A stretch of DNA of 64,000 bases from Dysosmobacter segnis. GTDB lineage: Bacteria; Bacillota; Clostridia; Oscillospirales; Oscillospiraceae. Under the pieces are notes generated by a model that worked only from the letters and a program-made list of their open reading frames with translations, searched no databases and had not been told where the DNA came from. Shown piece after piece: positions 35,765 to 44,320 of the stretch. Within the stretch, counting starts at the first letter, position 1. Every line of letters begins with the position of its first letter. The position numbers and the translations under genes are program-made. Location of the stretch: the NCBI RefSeq assembly GCF_014297285.1, contig NZ_JACOQI010000010.1, positions 51,268 to 115,267 on the forward strand. The letters run 5' to 3'.

Positions 35765-36178
35765 TTAATCCATGGGAGCACCGCACTTGGGACAGAACTT
35801 ACTGTCAGACTCCGCGCCGCACACCGGGCAAATCTTCATGCCCGGCTCCGCCGCAGATACTTCACTGTGCTCCACCTTGATGGCGTTCTTCTGCTCCTCC
35901 AGCTCCGCGATGCGGGCCTTGGAAGCGGCAACGGCATCCGCCAGTTCCTGAACGCCCTCGGGCAGTTCTCCCTCATACTCGTTGATGAACCACTCGCCGA
36001 TCAGGCGGCAGTTCTTCTCGATCTCCCGCTGCTCACCGGCGATGGCCACGGAGATCTTGGTCTTTTCCGTGGTCTCCCGGGCCTTATCCGCGGCGACAGC
36101 CGCCACGTCCTTGGCCTTGTCAGCCGCCACAGCGGCCACATCCTTCGCCTTACGGCCCAATTCCTCAAAAAACGCCAT
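35765..36178 (-). CDS. Zinc-ribbon protein with tandem helical repeat
   Basis: A 137-residue protein. Residues 11-32 are two exact copies of AKDVAAVAADK, amphipathic and alanine-rich like LEA or apolipoprotein-type helices. A coiled coil (ARIAELEEQKNAIKVEHSE) follows, then a C-terminal zinc ribbon ICPVCGAE...KFCPKCGAP. This layout is common in Firmicute proteins of unknown role. AAAGGAG precedes the ATG at 36178. It has its own promoter. Confidence 0.75.
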   Translation of the reverse strand: MAFFEELGRKAKDVAAVAADKAKDVAAVAADKARETTEKTKISVAIAGEQREIEKNCRLIGEWFINEYEGELPEGVQELADAVAASKARIAELEEQKNAIKVEHSEVSAAEPGMKICPVCGAESDSKFCPKCGAPMD

Positions 36179-36230
36179 CGTAAACGCTCCTTTCACGGCC
36201 GGTCTATCCAGCCGAATGATTCATGGCCTT

Positions 36231-36266
36231 AGTATACTTCCCTTTTTTCAAAAACGCAACAGCGTT
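36231..36266 (-). promoter_or_regulatory. glpK terminator stem overlapping zinc-ribbon promoter
   Basis: Minus strand TTGCGT (36259-36254), 17 bases, TATACT (36236-36231) is a good promoter for the gene starting at 36178. Its -35 lies within the stem AACGC-TGTT-GCGTT followed by a T-run (36266-36247), which probably ends glpK. Terminator and promoter therefore share bases. Confidence 0.6.
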
Positions 36267-37777
36267 CACACATTGTTTTCAATCCAACTCCGGGAGCGCT
36301 CCACCGCCCGATGCCAGCGGGCCAGATCCGCCAGACACGCTTCCTCTTCCCGCTGGGGACGGAACACGCACTGGCTTCGGCGCAGAGCTGCCAACTCGTC
36401 AAAGCCGTTCCACACGCCAACGGCCAGTCCCGCCAGCGCCGCTGCGCCGAAGGCGGTGGTCTCCACCTGAGTGGGCCGGTCCACCGGCAGCCGCAGCAGA
36501 TCCGCTTGGATCTGCATGAGAATATCGCTGACGGACGCGCCGCCGTCCACCCGCAGTTCCGTTAAGGGACAGGGGGCGTCGGCATTCATCACCCGCACCA
36601 GATCGGCGGTCTGATAGGCGATGCACTCCAGCACCGCCCGGGCGATATGGGCCTTGGTGCTGCCCCGTGTCAGGCCTACGATGGTGCCCCGGGCGTACAT
36701 ATCCCAATAGGGCGCGCCCAGGCCGGTAAAGGCAGGCACCACCACAACGCCGCCGCTGTCCGGCACGCTCTCCGCCAGCCGGTCACACTCCGGGGCGCTC
36801 TGGATCAGCCCCAGCTCGTCCCGGAGCCACTGGATGGTGCTGCCTGCGTTGAACACGCTGCCCTCCAAGGCGTAGACGGTTTTCCCCGCCACCTGCCAGC
36901 CCACGCTGGTCACAAGGCCGCTGCGGGATCGCACCGGCGTATCGCCCACGTTCATCAGGGTGAAGCATCCGGTCCCGTAGGTGTTCTTCGCCTGACCGGG
37001 GGTGAAGCAGGCCTGTCCGAACAGGGCGGACTGCTGATCGCCCGCGCTGCCGCACACCGGGATGCCCGCCAGATCCTCCAATCCCGGCAAGCCGGAAGCC
37101 AGATGGCCGTAGACCTCGCTGTTGGACTTCGGCTCCGGCAGCAGGTCCATGGGGATGTCCAGCGCGGCACAGAGCGCCGGGTCCCATTGCAGGGTATGGA
37201 TATTGAACAGCATGGTACGGCTGGCGTTGGAATAGTCCGTCACATGGGCCTTCCCGCCGGTCAGGTTCCAGATGAGCCAGCTGTCCACCGTCCCGGCGCA
37301 CAGTTCTCCCCGCTCCGCCCGCTGGCGGACGCCGGGAATGTTGTCCATGATCCACTTCAGCTTCGTACCGGAAAAATAGGCGTCGATCAGCAGGCCGGTC
37401 TTTTCCGTCACCGTTTCTCCAAGGCCGTCGGCCTTCAGCCGGTCGCAGATCTCCGCCGTACGGCGGCACTGCCACACAATGGCATTGTACACCGGCTGTC
37501 CTGTCCGGCGGTCCCACAGGATCGCCGTCTCCCGCTGGTTGGTGATGCCGATGCCCGCGATGGCCTTGGGGTCGATGTGGGCGGCGTCCACCGCCTCGGA
37601 CAGCGCCCGGACCGTGGTGGCCCAGATCTCCATGGGATCGTGCTCCACCCATCCCGGCTGAGGGAAGATCTGCCGGAAGGGATATTGGGCCTTTGATACG
37701 ATCTCTCCCCGGCTGTTGAACAGAATGGCCCGGGAGGTGGTGGTTCCCTGATCCAGTGCGGCAATATAGGTCTCCAT
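36266..37777 (-). CDS. glpK: Glycerol kinase
   Basis: Phosphorylates glycerol to glycerol 3-phosphate. It has 503 residues, the usual length. FGGY kinase motifs: [15 protein letters not shown] at the start, [14 protein letters not shown], a [16 protein letters not shown] segment, [13 protein letters not shown], and [24 protein letters not shown] 37777 has GAGGAGG nine bases upstream and is preferred to the longer frame. No glpF or glpD is next to it. It is divergent from a lipase-like hydrolase gene that could release glycerol. Confidence 0.96.
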   Translation of the reverse strand: METYIAALDQGTTTSRAILFNSRGEIVSKAQYPFRQIFPQPGWVEHDPMEIWATTVRALSEAVDAAHIDPKAIAGIGITNQRETAILWDRRTGQPVYNAIVWQCRRTAEICDRLKADGLGETVTEKTGLLIDAYFSGTKLKWIMDNIPGVRQRAERGELCAGTVDSWLIWNLTGGKAHVTDYSNASRTMLFNIHTLQWDPALCAALDIPMDLLPEPKSNSEVYGHLASGLPGLEDLAGIPVCGSAGDQQSALFGQACFTPGQAKNTYGTGCFTLMNVGDTPVRSRSGLVTSVGWQVAGKTVYALEGSVFNAGSTIQWLRDELGLIQSAPECDRLAESVPDSGGVVVVPAFTGLGAPYWDMYARGTIVGLTRGSTKAHIARAVLECIAYQTADLVRVMNADAPCPLTELRVDGGASVSDILMQIQADLLRLPVDRPTQVETTAFGAAALAGLAVGVWNGFDELAALRRSQCVFRPQREEEACLADLARWHRAVERSRSWIENNV

Positions 37778-37797
37778 TGGGTTTCCTCCTCTGGTAA

Positions 37798-37842
37798 TTT
37801 TCAAAAAAGCGTGTTACACTATGATAAACTGCATTTTATCAT
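37798..37842 (+). promoter_or_regulatory. Promoter with inverted-repeat operator between glpK and hydrolase
   Basis: TTTTCA (37798-37803), 16 bases, TATGAT (37820-37825) is a possible promoter for the hydrolase. ATGATAAA (37821-37828) and TTTATCAT (37835-37842) form an inverted repeat overlapping its -10, suggesting a repressor site that may also act on divergent glpK. Confidence 0.5.
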
Positions 37843-37860
37843 ACACAGGAGGAAATTTCC

Positions 37861-38799
37861 ATGGTGAAACGTGAATTTACCTTTCCGTCCGCCGACGGCA
37901 AAACCGCCATTCACGCCGTGGAGTGGCTGCCGGAGGGCGCACCCCGGGCCGTCCTGCAAATCGCCCACGGCGTTTCGGAATACGTGCTGCGGTACGAGGA
38001 CTTCGCCGGGTATCTGACAGAGCGTGGCTTTGCCGTGGTGGGCAATGACCATTTGGGCCACGGCCTGTCAGTCTCTGACGGCGCGCCCCGGCTGTACTTC
38101 GGTCCCAAGGGCAGCTGGAACTGGGTGGTGGAGGACATGGAGCAGCTCCGGAAGCTGACCCACCGGCAATTCCCCAACCTGCCCTATTTCCTGCTGGGGC
38201 ATTCCATGGGCTCCTTCCTGACCCGGACCTATCTCATCCGCTATCCCGGCACGGTGGACGGTGCTATTATCATGGGCACCGGCTACATGAGCGCCGCATC
38301 CACGGCGGCCAGTCTGGCCGTCATCAACGCCGAATGTCTGCGAAACGGCGAGTCCAGGCCCAGCGCCGTGGCCACAAAAGCCTCCTTCGGCATTTACAAC
38401 CGCCGCTTCGCCCCCAACCGCACAAGCATGGATTGGCTGTCCCTGAACCCGGACAATGTGGACGCTTACCTGAAGGACCCGCTGTGTCAGGGCAGCGCCT
38501 CGGCGGGGCTGTTCCGGGAGATGCTTTCCGGCATCCGCTTCGTCTGCAAGGAGGACAACATCCGCAAAATGAACCACCATACCCCCATCCTCTTCATCTC
38601 CGGGGCCATGGATATGGTGGGCGACTGCTCCAAGGGCGTGGAGCGGGCCGCTGCCGCGTTCCAGCGGGCCGGGATGCGGGACGTGACAGTGAAGCTCTAC
38701 CCGGAGCTGCGCCATGAGGTCTTGAAGGAGGATTGCCGGGAGCAAGTCTACGATGACATCGACCGCTGGCTGGAGGGTAAGCTGGCGGGCGTCCGCTGA
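37861..38799 (+). CDS. Alpha/beta hydrolase, monoacylglycerol-lipase-like
   Basis: A 312-residue serine hydrolase of the lysophospholipase/monoglyceride-lipase group. The nucleophile elbow is LLGHSMGSF near residues 115-123, the acid is probably Asp in SGAMDMVGD, and the histidine is in ELRHEVLKE near residue 284. The oxyanion HG dipeptide is in IAHGVSEY. There is no signal peptide. AGGAGG precedes the ATG. It is divergent from glpK: lipase and glycerol kinase together could use glycerol from monoacylglycerides. Closed by a hairpin at 38822. Confidence 0.88.
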   Translation: MVKREFTFPSADGKTAIHAVEWLPEGAPRAVLQIAHGVSEYVLRYEDFAGYLTERGFAVVGNDHLGHGLSVSDGAPRLYFGPKGSWNWVVEDMEQLRKLTHRQFPNLPYFLLGHSMGSFLTRTYLIRYPGTVDGAIIMGTGYMSAASTAASLAVINAECLRNGESRPSAVATKASFGIYNRRFAPNRTSMDWLSLNPDNVDAYLKDPLCQGSASAGLFREMLSGIRFVCKEDNIRKMNHHTPILFISGAMDMVGDCSKGVERAAAAFQRAGMRDVTVKLYPELRHEVLKEDCREQVYDDIDRWLEGKLAGVR

Positions 38800-38821
38800 G
38801 GCGCTTCCCTTTCTGTTTTAC

Positions 38822-38852
38822 AAACCGGGCTGCTTTTCGCAGTCCGGTTTTT
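38822..38852 (+). terminator. Terminator after the hydrolase
   Basis: AAACCGG and CTGC pair with GCAG and CCGGTTT around TTTTC, with one G-T pair. Then TTTC. Confidence 0.8.
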
Positions 38853-38862
38853 CATCTTTCTC

Positions 38863-38917
38863 TTGACATTATCGATATTCGATAGTATACTGTAAACAGA
38901 AATATCGAATATCGATA
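38863..38917 (+). promoter_or_regulatory. padR promoter with two PadR operators
   Basis: TTGACA (38863-38868), 17 bases, TATACT (38886-38891) is near consensus. TATCGATATTCGATA (38870-38884) fills the spacer and its exact inverse TATCGAATATCGATA (38903-38917) lies just past the start site. Their placement indicates tight autorepression by the PadR protein. Confidence 0.8.
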
Positions 38918-38933
38918 GTAGGGAGGCGGGACT

Positions 38934-39263
38934 GTGGCCCGGGAGAAATTTCAAACACTGACGGAGCAGATGTTCTATGTGCTGCTGACCCTCCGGGAGG
39001 AGTGCTGCGGCACCGACGTGATGGCCCGCATCTCCAATCTCACCCAGGGCCGGGTGACGGTAGGCCCCGGCACCCTCTACAACCTGCTGGACAGCTTTCA
39101 GGCCGCCGGCTGGATCATGGAGACAAAAACCGAAGGCCGCAGGCGGAGCTATCTCATCACCCCCGCCGGGGAACAGGCCTTGGCTGAGGAATACCAGCGG
39201 CTGCAAATTCTCTCGGAGGATTACCGCGGCTACATGGGCCGGAGAGGAGAGATCGAATCATGA
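38934..39263 (+). CDS. PadR-family transcriptional regulator
   Basis: A 109-residue small PadR (subfamily 2-like) regulator made of a winged helix with a single C-terminal dimer helix. TLTEQMFYVLLTLREE, then GPGTLYNLLDSFQAAGWI, the wing ETKTEGRRRSYLITPAG, and helix QALAEEYQRLQILSEDY. It starts with GTG at 38934 after GGGAGG. The stop overlaps the next ATG by four bases, so it is coupled to the DUF2812 membrane protein, its usual partner. It probably represses its own operon through the paired sites upstream. Confidence 0.92.
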   Translation: MAREKFQTLTEQMFYVLLTLREECCGTDVMARISNLTQGRVTVGPGTLYNLLDSFQAAGWIMETKTEGRRRSYLITPAGEQALAEEYQRLQILSEDYRGYMGRRGEIES

Positions 39264-40744
39264 AGCTTTTTGACAGACAGAAAAAATGGGAGATCAATCT
39301 CTATTCCTACTATGACCACGCCGGGATCGTCCGCCATCTGGAGGACATGGCCCGTCAGGGCTGGCAGCTGGAAAAGGCCGGGTCCGTGTTCTGGACCTAC
39401 CGGCGGTGCAAACCGGCAGAGCTGCGCTACGCCGTGGTGTACTTTTCCAAGGCCAGCCAGTTCGACCCGGAGCCGCCGGCGGAGCAGCGGGAGTTCTGGG
39501 AGCTGTGCAAAGCCACCGGCTGGGAGCTGGTGACCAACCGCTATCAGATGCAGATCTTCCGCAATCCCGCGCCGGACGCCATCCCTATTGAGACGGACCC
39601 TGTGGTGCAGGTGGAAAATGTCCGCGCCGCCATGAAGAAGGGCTCTGCCCGGGCCAACTGGTGCCTGCTGATCTGTTCCCTGCTTCAGCTCTGGCTGCAA
39701 TTCCGCTCCGCCTACACCATCCGGGATTTTTTGACGCAGGGCTTCGCCCTGTCGGCCGTTCTCATCTGGCTGATGCTGGGCATCAAGGCCGTCGTGGAGC
39801 TGATCGGCTACTACCACTGGTGCCGAAAAGCCCGGACCGCCGCCGAGGAAGAGGGCGTCCTGCTCTCGCCCCGGACCCGCAAATGGTGGCAGATCTTGCA
39901 AATTTTGGGGTTCCTTGTTACGGTCACCCTTGCTCTGTCGCTCCCGCTGCTGAATTCTTCTCCCAGTCCGTCCACCCTGATCATCCTTGCGGCAAGTCTT
40001 GCTTATGCCCTGCTGTTGGCGCTGATCGTCAACGGCAGCCGTCAGCTTATGAAGAAAAAAGGCTTCTCCGCCGAAGCAAATATGGGGTTTAACATCCTGA
40101 TCGCCGTGATCGGCTCCCTTGTCCTTATGGGCGGTCTTGTCTGGACGGGCTTTCGCATTGCCAAGGCCCCCTCGCTCCAGGGCCATATCAACGCGGAGAC
40201 CCGCACTTCTCCCGCTTATCCCGCCGGTGACACGGAGCACACCTACACCGTCTATCACGATCCCCTGCCCCTGACGGTGGAGGACCTGGTGGGAGAAACA
40301 GTCTACAAGGACTATTCCTGTTACCGGGAGATTCAAGGTTCGCCCCTGCTGACGGAATATACTTACAAGCAGGAAGTGCCCTTCGTGTTCAGCATCTCCG
40401 AGCAGGACGGCCCGGAATTGCTCTATGAGATCTATGAGGTAAAGCTGAACTGCCTTTACGAGCCGGTGAAGCAGTCCTTCTTCACGGACACGGTTTACAA
40501 TATCCCCGGTAGGTTCAAATTCGCGGTTTCCCAAAGCTGGACGCCGGTGGACGCCGCCCCCTGGGGCGCTTTGGACGCCTACCGGTTCATCCGGGAGGAC
40601 AACACGCCTATTGGGAATTTCCTGCTCTGCTACGCCGACCGCTTCGTGGAGATCCGGTTTGACCCCTGGTATGACGGAGCCGAACCCACTGAAAAGCAAA
40701 TGGCGCTGGTGGGAACGGTATTGGGCAACGGGCCGCTGTCCTGA
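39260..40744 (+). CDS. DUF2812-domain membrane protein, PadR partner
   Basis: A 494-residue protein. Residues 1-115 form a DUF2812 domain (YYDHAGIVRHLEDMARQGWQ, RYAVVYFSKASQFD). A membrane part with four or five spans (about residues 133-300) follows, then an extracytoplasmic-looking C-terminal domain of about 190 residues. PadR-DUF2812 pairs are common in Firmicutes and are thought to respond to envelope stress or drugs; the molecular role is unknown. Long C-terminal extensions like this one are seen in some members. The gene is followed by a strong hairpin. Confidence 0.82.
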   Translation: MKLFDRQKKWEINLYSYYDHAGIVRHLEDMARQGWQLEKAGSVFWTYRRCKPAELRYAVVYFSKASQFDPEPPAEQREFWELCKATGWELVTNRYQMQIFRNPAPDAIPIETDPVVQVENVRAAMKKGSARANWCLLICSLLQLWLQFRSAYTIRDFLTQGFALSAVLIWLMLGIKAVVELIGYYHWCRKARTAAEEEGVLLSPRTRKWWQILQILGFLVTVTLALSLPLLNSSPSPSTLIILAASLAYALLLALIVNGSRQLMKKKGFSAEANMGFNILIAVIGSLVLMGGLVWTGFRIAKAPSLQGHINAETRTSPAYPAGDTEHTYTVYHDPLPLTVEDLVGETVYKDYSCYREIQGSPLLTEYTYKQEVPFVFSISEQDGPELLYEIYEVKLNCLYEPVKQSFFTDTVYNIPGRFKFAVSQSWTPVDAAPWGALDAYRFIREDNTPIGNFLLCYADRFVEIRFDPWYDGAEPTEKQMALVGTVLGNGPLS

Positions 40745-40760
40745 CGAAAGTTCCATACAA

Positions 40761-40801
40761 AAAACCACTACCCGGAGCGATCTGCTCCGGGTAGTGGTTT
40801 T
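40761..40801. terminator. Bidirectional terminator between DUF2812 gene and rnc
   Basis: An 18-bp perfect stem (40761-40778 with 40784-40801) around GATCT, bounded by A- and T-runs. It serves both converging transcripts. Confidence 0.88.
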
Positions 40802-40809
40802 CGTTACGC

Positions 40810-41493
40810 TTATTGATTGTCCAGCTTTTCCAGGGCAGACTTGGCGGCCATCTGCTCCGATTCCTTCTTGCTGTGACCGCTGCCCTCGCCGATGGCGGCG
40901 CCGTTGAGCCGCACCTCGGTAACGAAGGTCTTAGCGTGGTCGGGGCCTTCCTCCCGCACCATGCAGTAGGTCAGCTCCTGACCGGCCTTCCGCTGGATGT
41001 GCTCCTGGAGCAGGGTCTTGTAGTCCCGGCGGCGCTCCTCCACCACCTCTTCCCGCTCCACATCCAGCAGGACCCGGTGGATCAGCTCCGACGCGGCGGT
41101 AATGCCGCCGTCCAGATACACGGCGGCGAACACAGCCTCGGTTGCATCCGCCAGAATGGAGGCCCGATGGCGGCCGCCGCCGGCTTCCTCGCCCTTGCCC
41201 AGCTTCAGATAGCTGCCCAGATTCAGCTTCTGGGCCACCTCGTGAAGGCTCTGCTCGCACACCAGCGCTGCCCGGATCCGGGTCAGATCCCCCTCCGGCA
41301 GGTCCGGGTGCCGGTCGAAGAGATACTCCGCCGTCACAAAGCCCAGCACGCTGTCGCCCAAAAACTCCAGCCGTTCGTTGCTGCCAAGCCCCTGGGAGCG
41401 ATGCTCATTCGCGTAGGAGCTGTGATTCAGCGCCTCCCGCAGCAGTTCTTGGTTCCGGAAGGTATAATTTAATTTTTTCTCCAGTTCCTGCAT
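40810..41493 (-). CDS. rnc: Ribonuclease III
   Basis: Double-strand RNA endonuclease for rRNA and mRNA processing. It has 227 residues. The catalytic signature NERLEFLGDSVLG lies near residues 39-51 and the second acidic cluster is ADATEAVFAAVYLDGG near 115-130. The C-terminal double-strand RNA-binding domain spans about 155-227 with SKKESEQMAAKSALEKL. It ends an operon with acpP upstream; a GC-rich hairpin (about 41514-41538) sits between the two genes. Confidence 0.96.
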   Translation of the reverse strand: MQELEKKLNYTFRNQELLREALNHSSYANEHRSQGLGSNERLEFLGDSVLGFVTAEYLFDRHPDLPEGDLTRIRAALVCEQSLHEVAQKLNLGSYLKLGKGEEAGGGRHRASILADATEAVFAAVYLDGGITAASELIHRVLLDVEREEVVEERRRDYKTLLQEHIQRKAGQELTYCMVREEGPDHAKTFVTEVRLNGAAIGEGSGHSKKESEQMAAKSALEKLDNQ

Positions 41494-41542
41494 CCCCGTT
41501 CACCTCATAAGGAAGCCCCGCGCATGGCGGGGCCACTCTTTT

Positions 41543-41788
41543 TTACTTCAGCTTGGAAGCGACAAAATTCACCGCGTCGCCCACGGTCTTGAGTCCGGCC
41601 AGCTCGTCCTCGTTGGCCTCACCCATATCAAATTCCTCTTCCATGGCCATGACCAGCTCCACCAGGTCCACGGAATCAGCGCCCAGATCCTCCTCGAAGG
41701 AAGTATCCATGGTCACCTCCGCAGGCTCCATTGCAAACTGCTCGGACACCAGATCCCGCATGGTCTGAAAGATTTCATCAACTGACAT
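41543..41788 (-). CDS. acpP: Acyl carrier protein
   Basis: Carries acyl chains in fatty acid synthesis. From the ATG at 41788 it has 81 residues, the normal size, and is acidic. The phosphopantetheine serine is Ser39 in GADSVDLVELVMAMEEEF. AGGAG lies nine bases upstream. The longer frame to 41845 starts inside the promoter and is spurious. It is placed between plsX and rnc, as in many Firmicutes. Confidence 0.96.
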   Translation of the reverse strand: MSVDEIFQTMRDLVSEQFAMEPAEVTMDTSFEEDLGADSVDLVELVMAMEEEFDMGEANEDELAGLKTVGDAVNFVASKLK

Positions 41789-41844
41789 ACTAAATTCACT
41801 CCTATGAAACATTTCAAAATTCATTTGCTTTTTAGCATGAAGCA

Positions 41845-41890
41845 ATCATACGGCAATCCCATAGCCCTGTCAAGAGGGCAACCCTCTTTT
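41845..41890 (-). promoter_or_regulatory. acpP promoter and plsX hairpin
   Basis: Minus strand TTGACA (41873-41868), 17 bases, TATGAT (41850-41845). Just before it AAGAGGG-TTG-CCCTCTT (41888-41872) may end plsX; its right arm overlaps the -35. Confidence 0.65.
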
Positions 41891-42902
41891 ATCCGTTCTT
41901 TTCCACCTTCATCACGTCGATGTGGGCCTCCACGTCCGCGATGATCCCGCTCTGGGCGTATTCCACCGCTCGGAACACGGCGTTGCGGATGGCCCGGGCA
42001 TCAGAGGAGCCGTGGGCCTTCAGCACAGGCTTGCTGATGCCAAGGAAGGGCGTTCCGCCTACCTCGCTGGGGTCCAGCAGCTTTTTCACATCGCCCAAGC
42101 TATCCTTGACCAGCAGGGCGCCCAGCTTGCTCTTTGTGCTGGACAGGAATGCCTTCTTCATCTCGCCCAGCAGCAGCTTGGCGGCGCCCTCCACGGTTTT
42201 CAGTAGGATATTGCCGGAATAGCCGTCCGCCACGATGACGTCCGCCCCGCCCAGCAGGGCGGTGTTGGCCTCGATGTTGCCGATGAAGTTCAGACGGCCC
42301 TCCCGGCCTGCCTCCTCCAACAGGGCGTAGGTCTCATGGCGGAGGGTATCGCCCTTGGACGGCTCGGCACCGATGTTCAGCAGGCCCACCCGGGGCTTCT
42401 CCACCCCCATGAGCCGCTGGGCGTAAAAATTGCCCAGATACGCAAATTGCAGCAGATATTCCGGCGTACAGTCGGCGTTGGCGCCGCAGTCGCAGAGCAG
42501 GGCGCGGCCCGTAGCGGTGGGGAGTACAGGCCCCATGGCTGCCCGGCGGACGCCCCGGATCCGCTTCACCAGCAGGGTGGCCCCCGCCAGCAGCGCACCG
42601 GTGGAGCCGGCAGAGACGAAGGCGTCTCCCTCCCCGTTTTTCAGCATGGTCAGGCCCACGGTCAGGGAGGAATCCTTTTTGCGCTTGAAGGCAGTGGCGG
42701 GATCATCGCACATTTCCACCACTTCCGTAGCGTTCACGATCTCCACGCCCTCCGGCAGGGGACCGATCAGGCAGGCCCGGATGTCCTCCTCACGGCCCAC
42801 CAGCACGATGTCCGCGCCGCACTGGGCATGGGCCTCCAAAGCGCCCTGTACCACCGCCAGAGGGGCGTTATCGCCGCCCATAGCGTCCAAAATGATCTTC
42901 AT
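41889..42902 (-). CDS. plsX: Phosphate acyltransferase PlsX
   Basis: Makes acyl phosphate from acyl-ACP for membrane phospholipid synthesis. From ATG 42902 it has 337 residues. It begins MKIILDAMGGDNAPLAVVQG, the PlsX signature, and contains AGSTGALLAGATLLVKRIRG, CDCGANADCTPEYL, GNIEANTALLGGADVIVADG, and GGTPFLGISKPVLKAHGSSD. AAAGGAGG lies upstream of this ATG; the extra 58 codons possible upstream have no likeness to the family. Confidence 0.97.
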   Translation of the reverse strand: MKIILDAMGGDNAPLAVVQGALEAHAQCGADIVLVGREEDIRACLIGPLPEGVEIVNATEVVEMCDDPATAFKRKKDSSLTVGLTMLKNGEGDAFVSAGSTGALLAGATLLVKRIRGVRRAAMGPVLPTATGRALLCDCGANADCTPEYLLQFAYLGNFYAQRLMGVEKPRVGLLNIGAEPSKGDTLRHETYALLEEAGREGRLNFIGNIEANTALLGGADVIVADGYSGNILLKTVEGAAKLLLGEMKKAFLSSTKSKLGALLVKDSLGDVKKLLDPSEVGGTPFLGISKPVLKAHGSSDARAIRNAVFRAVEYAQSGIIADVEAHIDVMKVEKNG

Positions 42903-42978
42903 TGGCAGGTTCCTCCTTTCAGGGGGACGGCCGCCGTCCAGTTCGGGCGGCGGGTTTGTTCTTCTGTGTTGCGGGTGG

Positions 42979-44286
42979 TCAGGCCAGAATGTCGGCCTTT
43001 TTCTCCTCCAGGATGGCAAGTGCCCGCTGGGAGATCTCGGCGTTTTTATTTCTCTTGCCCTTGACGAAGTGGTCAAGAGGCGGGATGATGCCGAAGTTGA
43101 TATTCATAGGCTGGAACTGGGTCACAGACTCGTTGGAAATGTACAGTGCCAGCGCGCCGATGGCCATTTCCCGTGGGAAGTCCACCGGGGGCTGTCCCTT
43201 CAGGCGGCGGGCCGTTTCAACGCCCACCAAAAAGCCGCTGGCGGCGGACTCCACATATCCCTCCACACCGGTCATCTGCCCGGCAAATGCGATGCGGGGT
43301 TCCTTTTTCAGCCGGTAATACCGGTCCAGCAGCCGGGGGGAATCCAGGAAGGTATTCCGGTGCATGACGCCGTACCGCAGAAATTCCGCGTTCCGCAGGG
43401 CGGGGATCATAGAAAATACCCGCCGCTGCTCCGGGAATTTCAGATGGGTCTGGAAGCCCACCAGGTTATAGACGCTGCCCTCGGCGTTGTCCCGCCGCAG
43501 CTGCACCACGGCGTAGGGCCACCGGCCTGTCCGGGGATCGTCCAGACCCCGGGATTTCAGGGGGCCGTACAGCAGCGTGTCATGGCCCCGGCGGGCCATG
43601 ACCTCCACCGGCATACATCCCTCGAACACCATGCTGTCCTCAAAGCCGTGGACCTCCGCCTCCTGGGCGGTGGTCAATTCCTTCCAGAAGGCGTCATATT
43701 CCTCCTGATTCATGGGGCAGTTTACATAATCGTCCGTGCCCTTATCATACCGGGAGCCCATCCAGGCGTGTTCCATATCCACGCTCTCAGCAGACACCAG
43801 CGGCGCCGCCGCGTCGAAGAAATGGAGGTCGCTGTGCTCCCCCAGCAGTCCTTGCAGCGTTTCCGCCAGCGCGTCGGAGGTCAGGGGGCCGGAGGCGATA
43901 ATGACCTCCCCCTCCGGGATCTCCGTCACCTCGCCGGGGATCACGGTGATGTTGGGATGGCTGCGGACCTTCTCCGTCACCAGTCTGGCAAAGCCGTGAC
44001 GGTCCACGGCCAATGCGCCGCCAGCCTCCACCCGGGTGGCATCGGCGCATTGCAGGATCAAGCTGTCCAGCCGCCGCAGTTCCTCCTTCAAAAGGCCCAC
44101 GGCATTTTCCAGACCCGCGCCCCGGAGGGAGTTGGAGCAGCACAGCTCCGCAAAGTATTCCGTTGTGTGGGCGGGGGTCATTTTCTCCGGTTTCATCTCG
44201 TGAAGCTCTACCTGAATTCCCCGCTGGGCCAGCTGCCAGGCGCATTCGCTGCCGGCAAGACCCGCGCCGATGACTGTTACGTTCAT
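42979..44286 (-). CDS. trmFO: tRNA U54 methyltransferase, folate/FAD-dependent (TrmFO)
   Basis: Makes ribothymidine 54 in tRNA using methylenetetrahydrofolate. The 435-residue flavoprotein has the FAD loop VIGAGLAGSECAWQLAQRG at its start, CSNSLRG with the conserved cysteine near residue 51, GPLTSDALAE, and the C-terminal QPMNINFGIIPPLDH. The ATG at 44286 has AAAGGA eight bases upstream; a TTG six bases earlier is an unlikely start. The gene is between topA and plsX. Confidence 0.96.
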   Translation of the reverse strand: MNVTVIGAGLAGSECAWQLAQRGIQVELHEMKPEKMTPAHTTEYFAELCCSNSLRGAGLENAVGLLKEELRRLDSLILQCADATRVEAGGALAVDRHGFARLVTEKVRSHPNITVIPGEVTEIPEGEVIIASGPLTSDALAETLQGLLGEHSDLHFFDAAAPLVSAESVDMEHAWMGSRYDKGTDDYVNCPMNQEEYDAFWKELTTAQEAEVHGFEDSMVFEGCMPVEVMARRGHDTLLYGPLKSRGLDDPRTGRWPYAVVQLRRDNAEGSVYNLVGFQTHLKFPEQRRVFSMIPALRNAEFLRYGVMHRNTFLDSPRLLDRYYRLKKEPRIAFAGQMTGVEGYVESAASGFLVGVETARRLKGQPPVDFPREMAIGALALYISNESVTQFQPMNINFGIIPPLDHFVKGKRNKNAEISQRALAILEEKKADILA

Positions 44287-44320
44287 GCTCAAAATCCTTT
44301 ATCTCCTGGCCGGAACGGGG

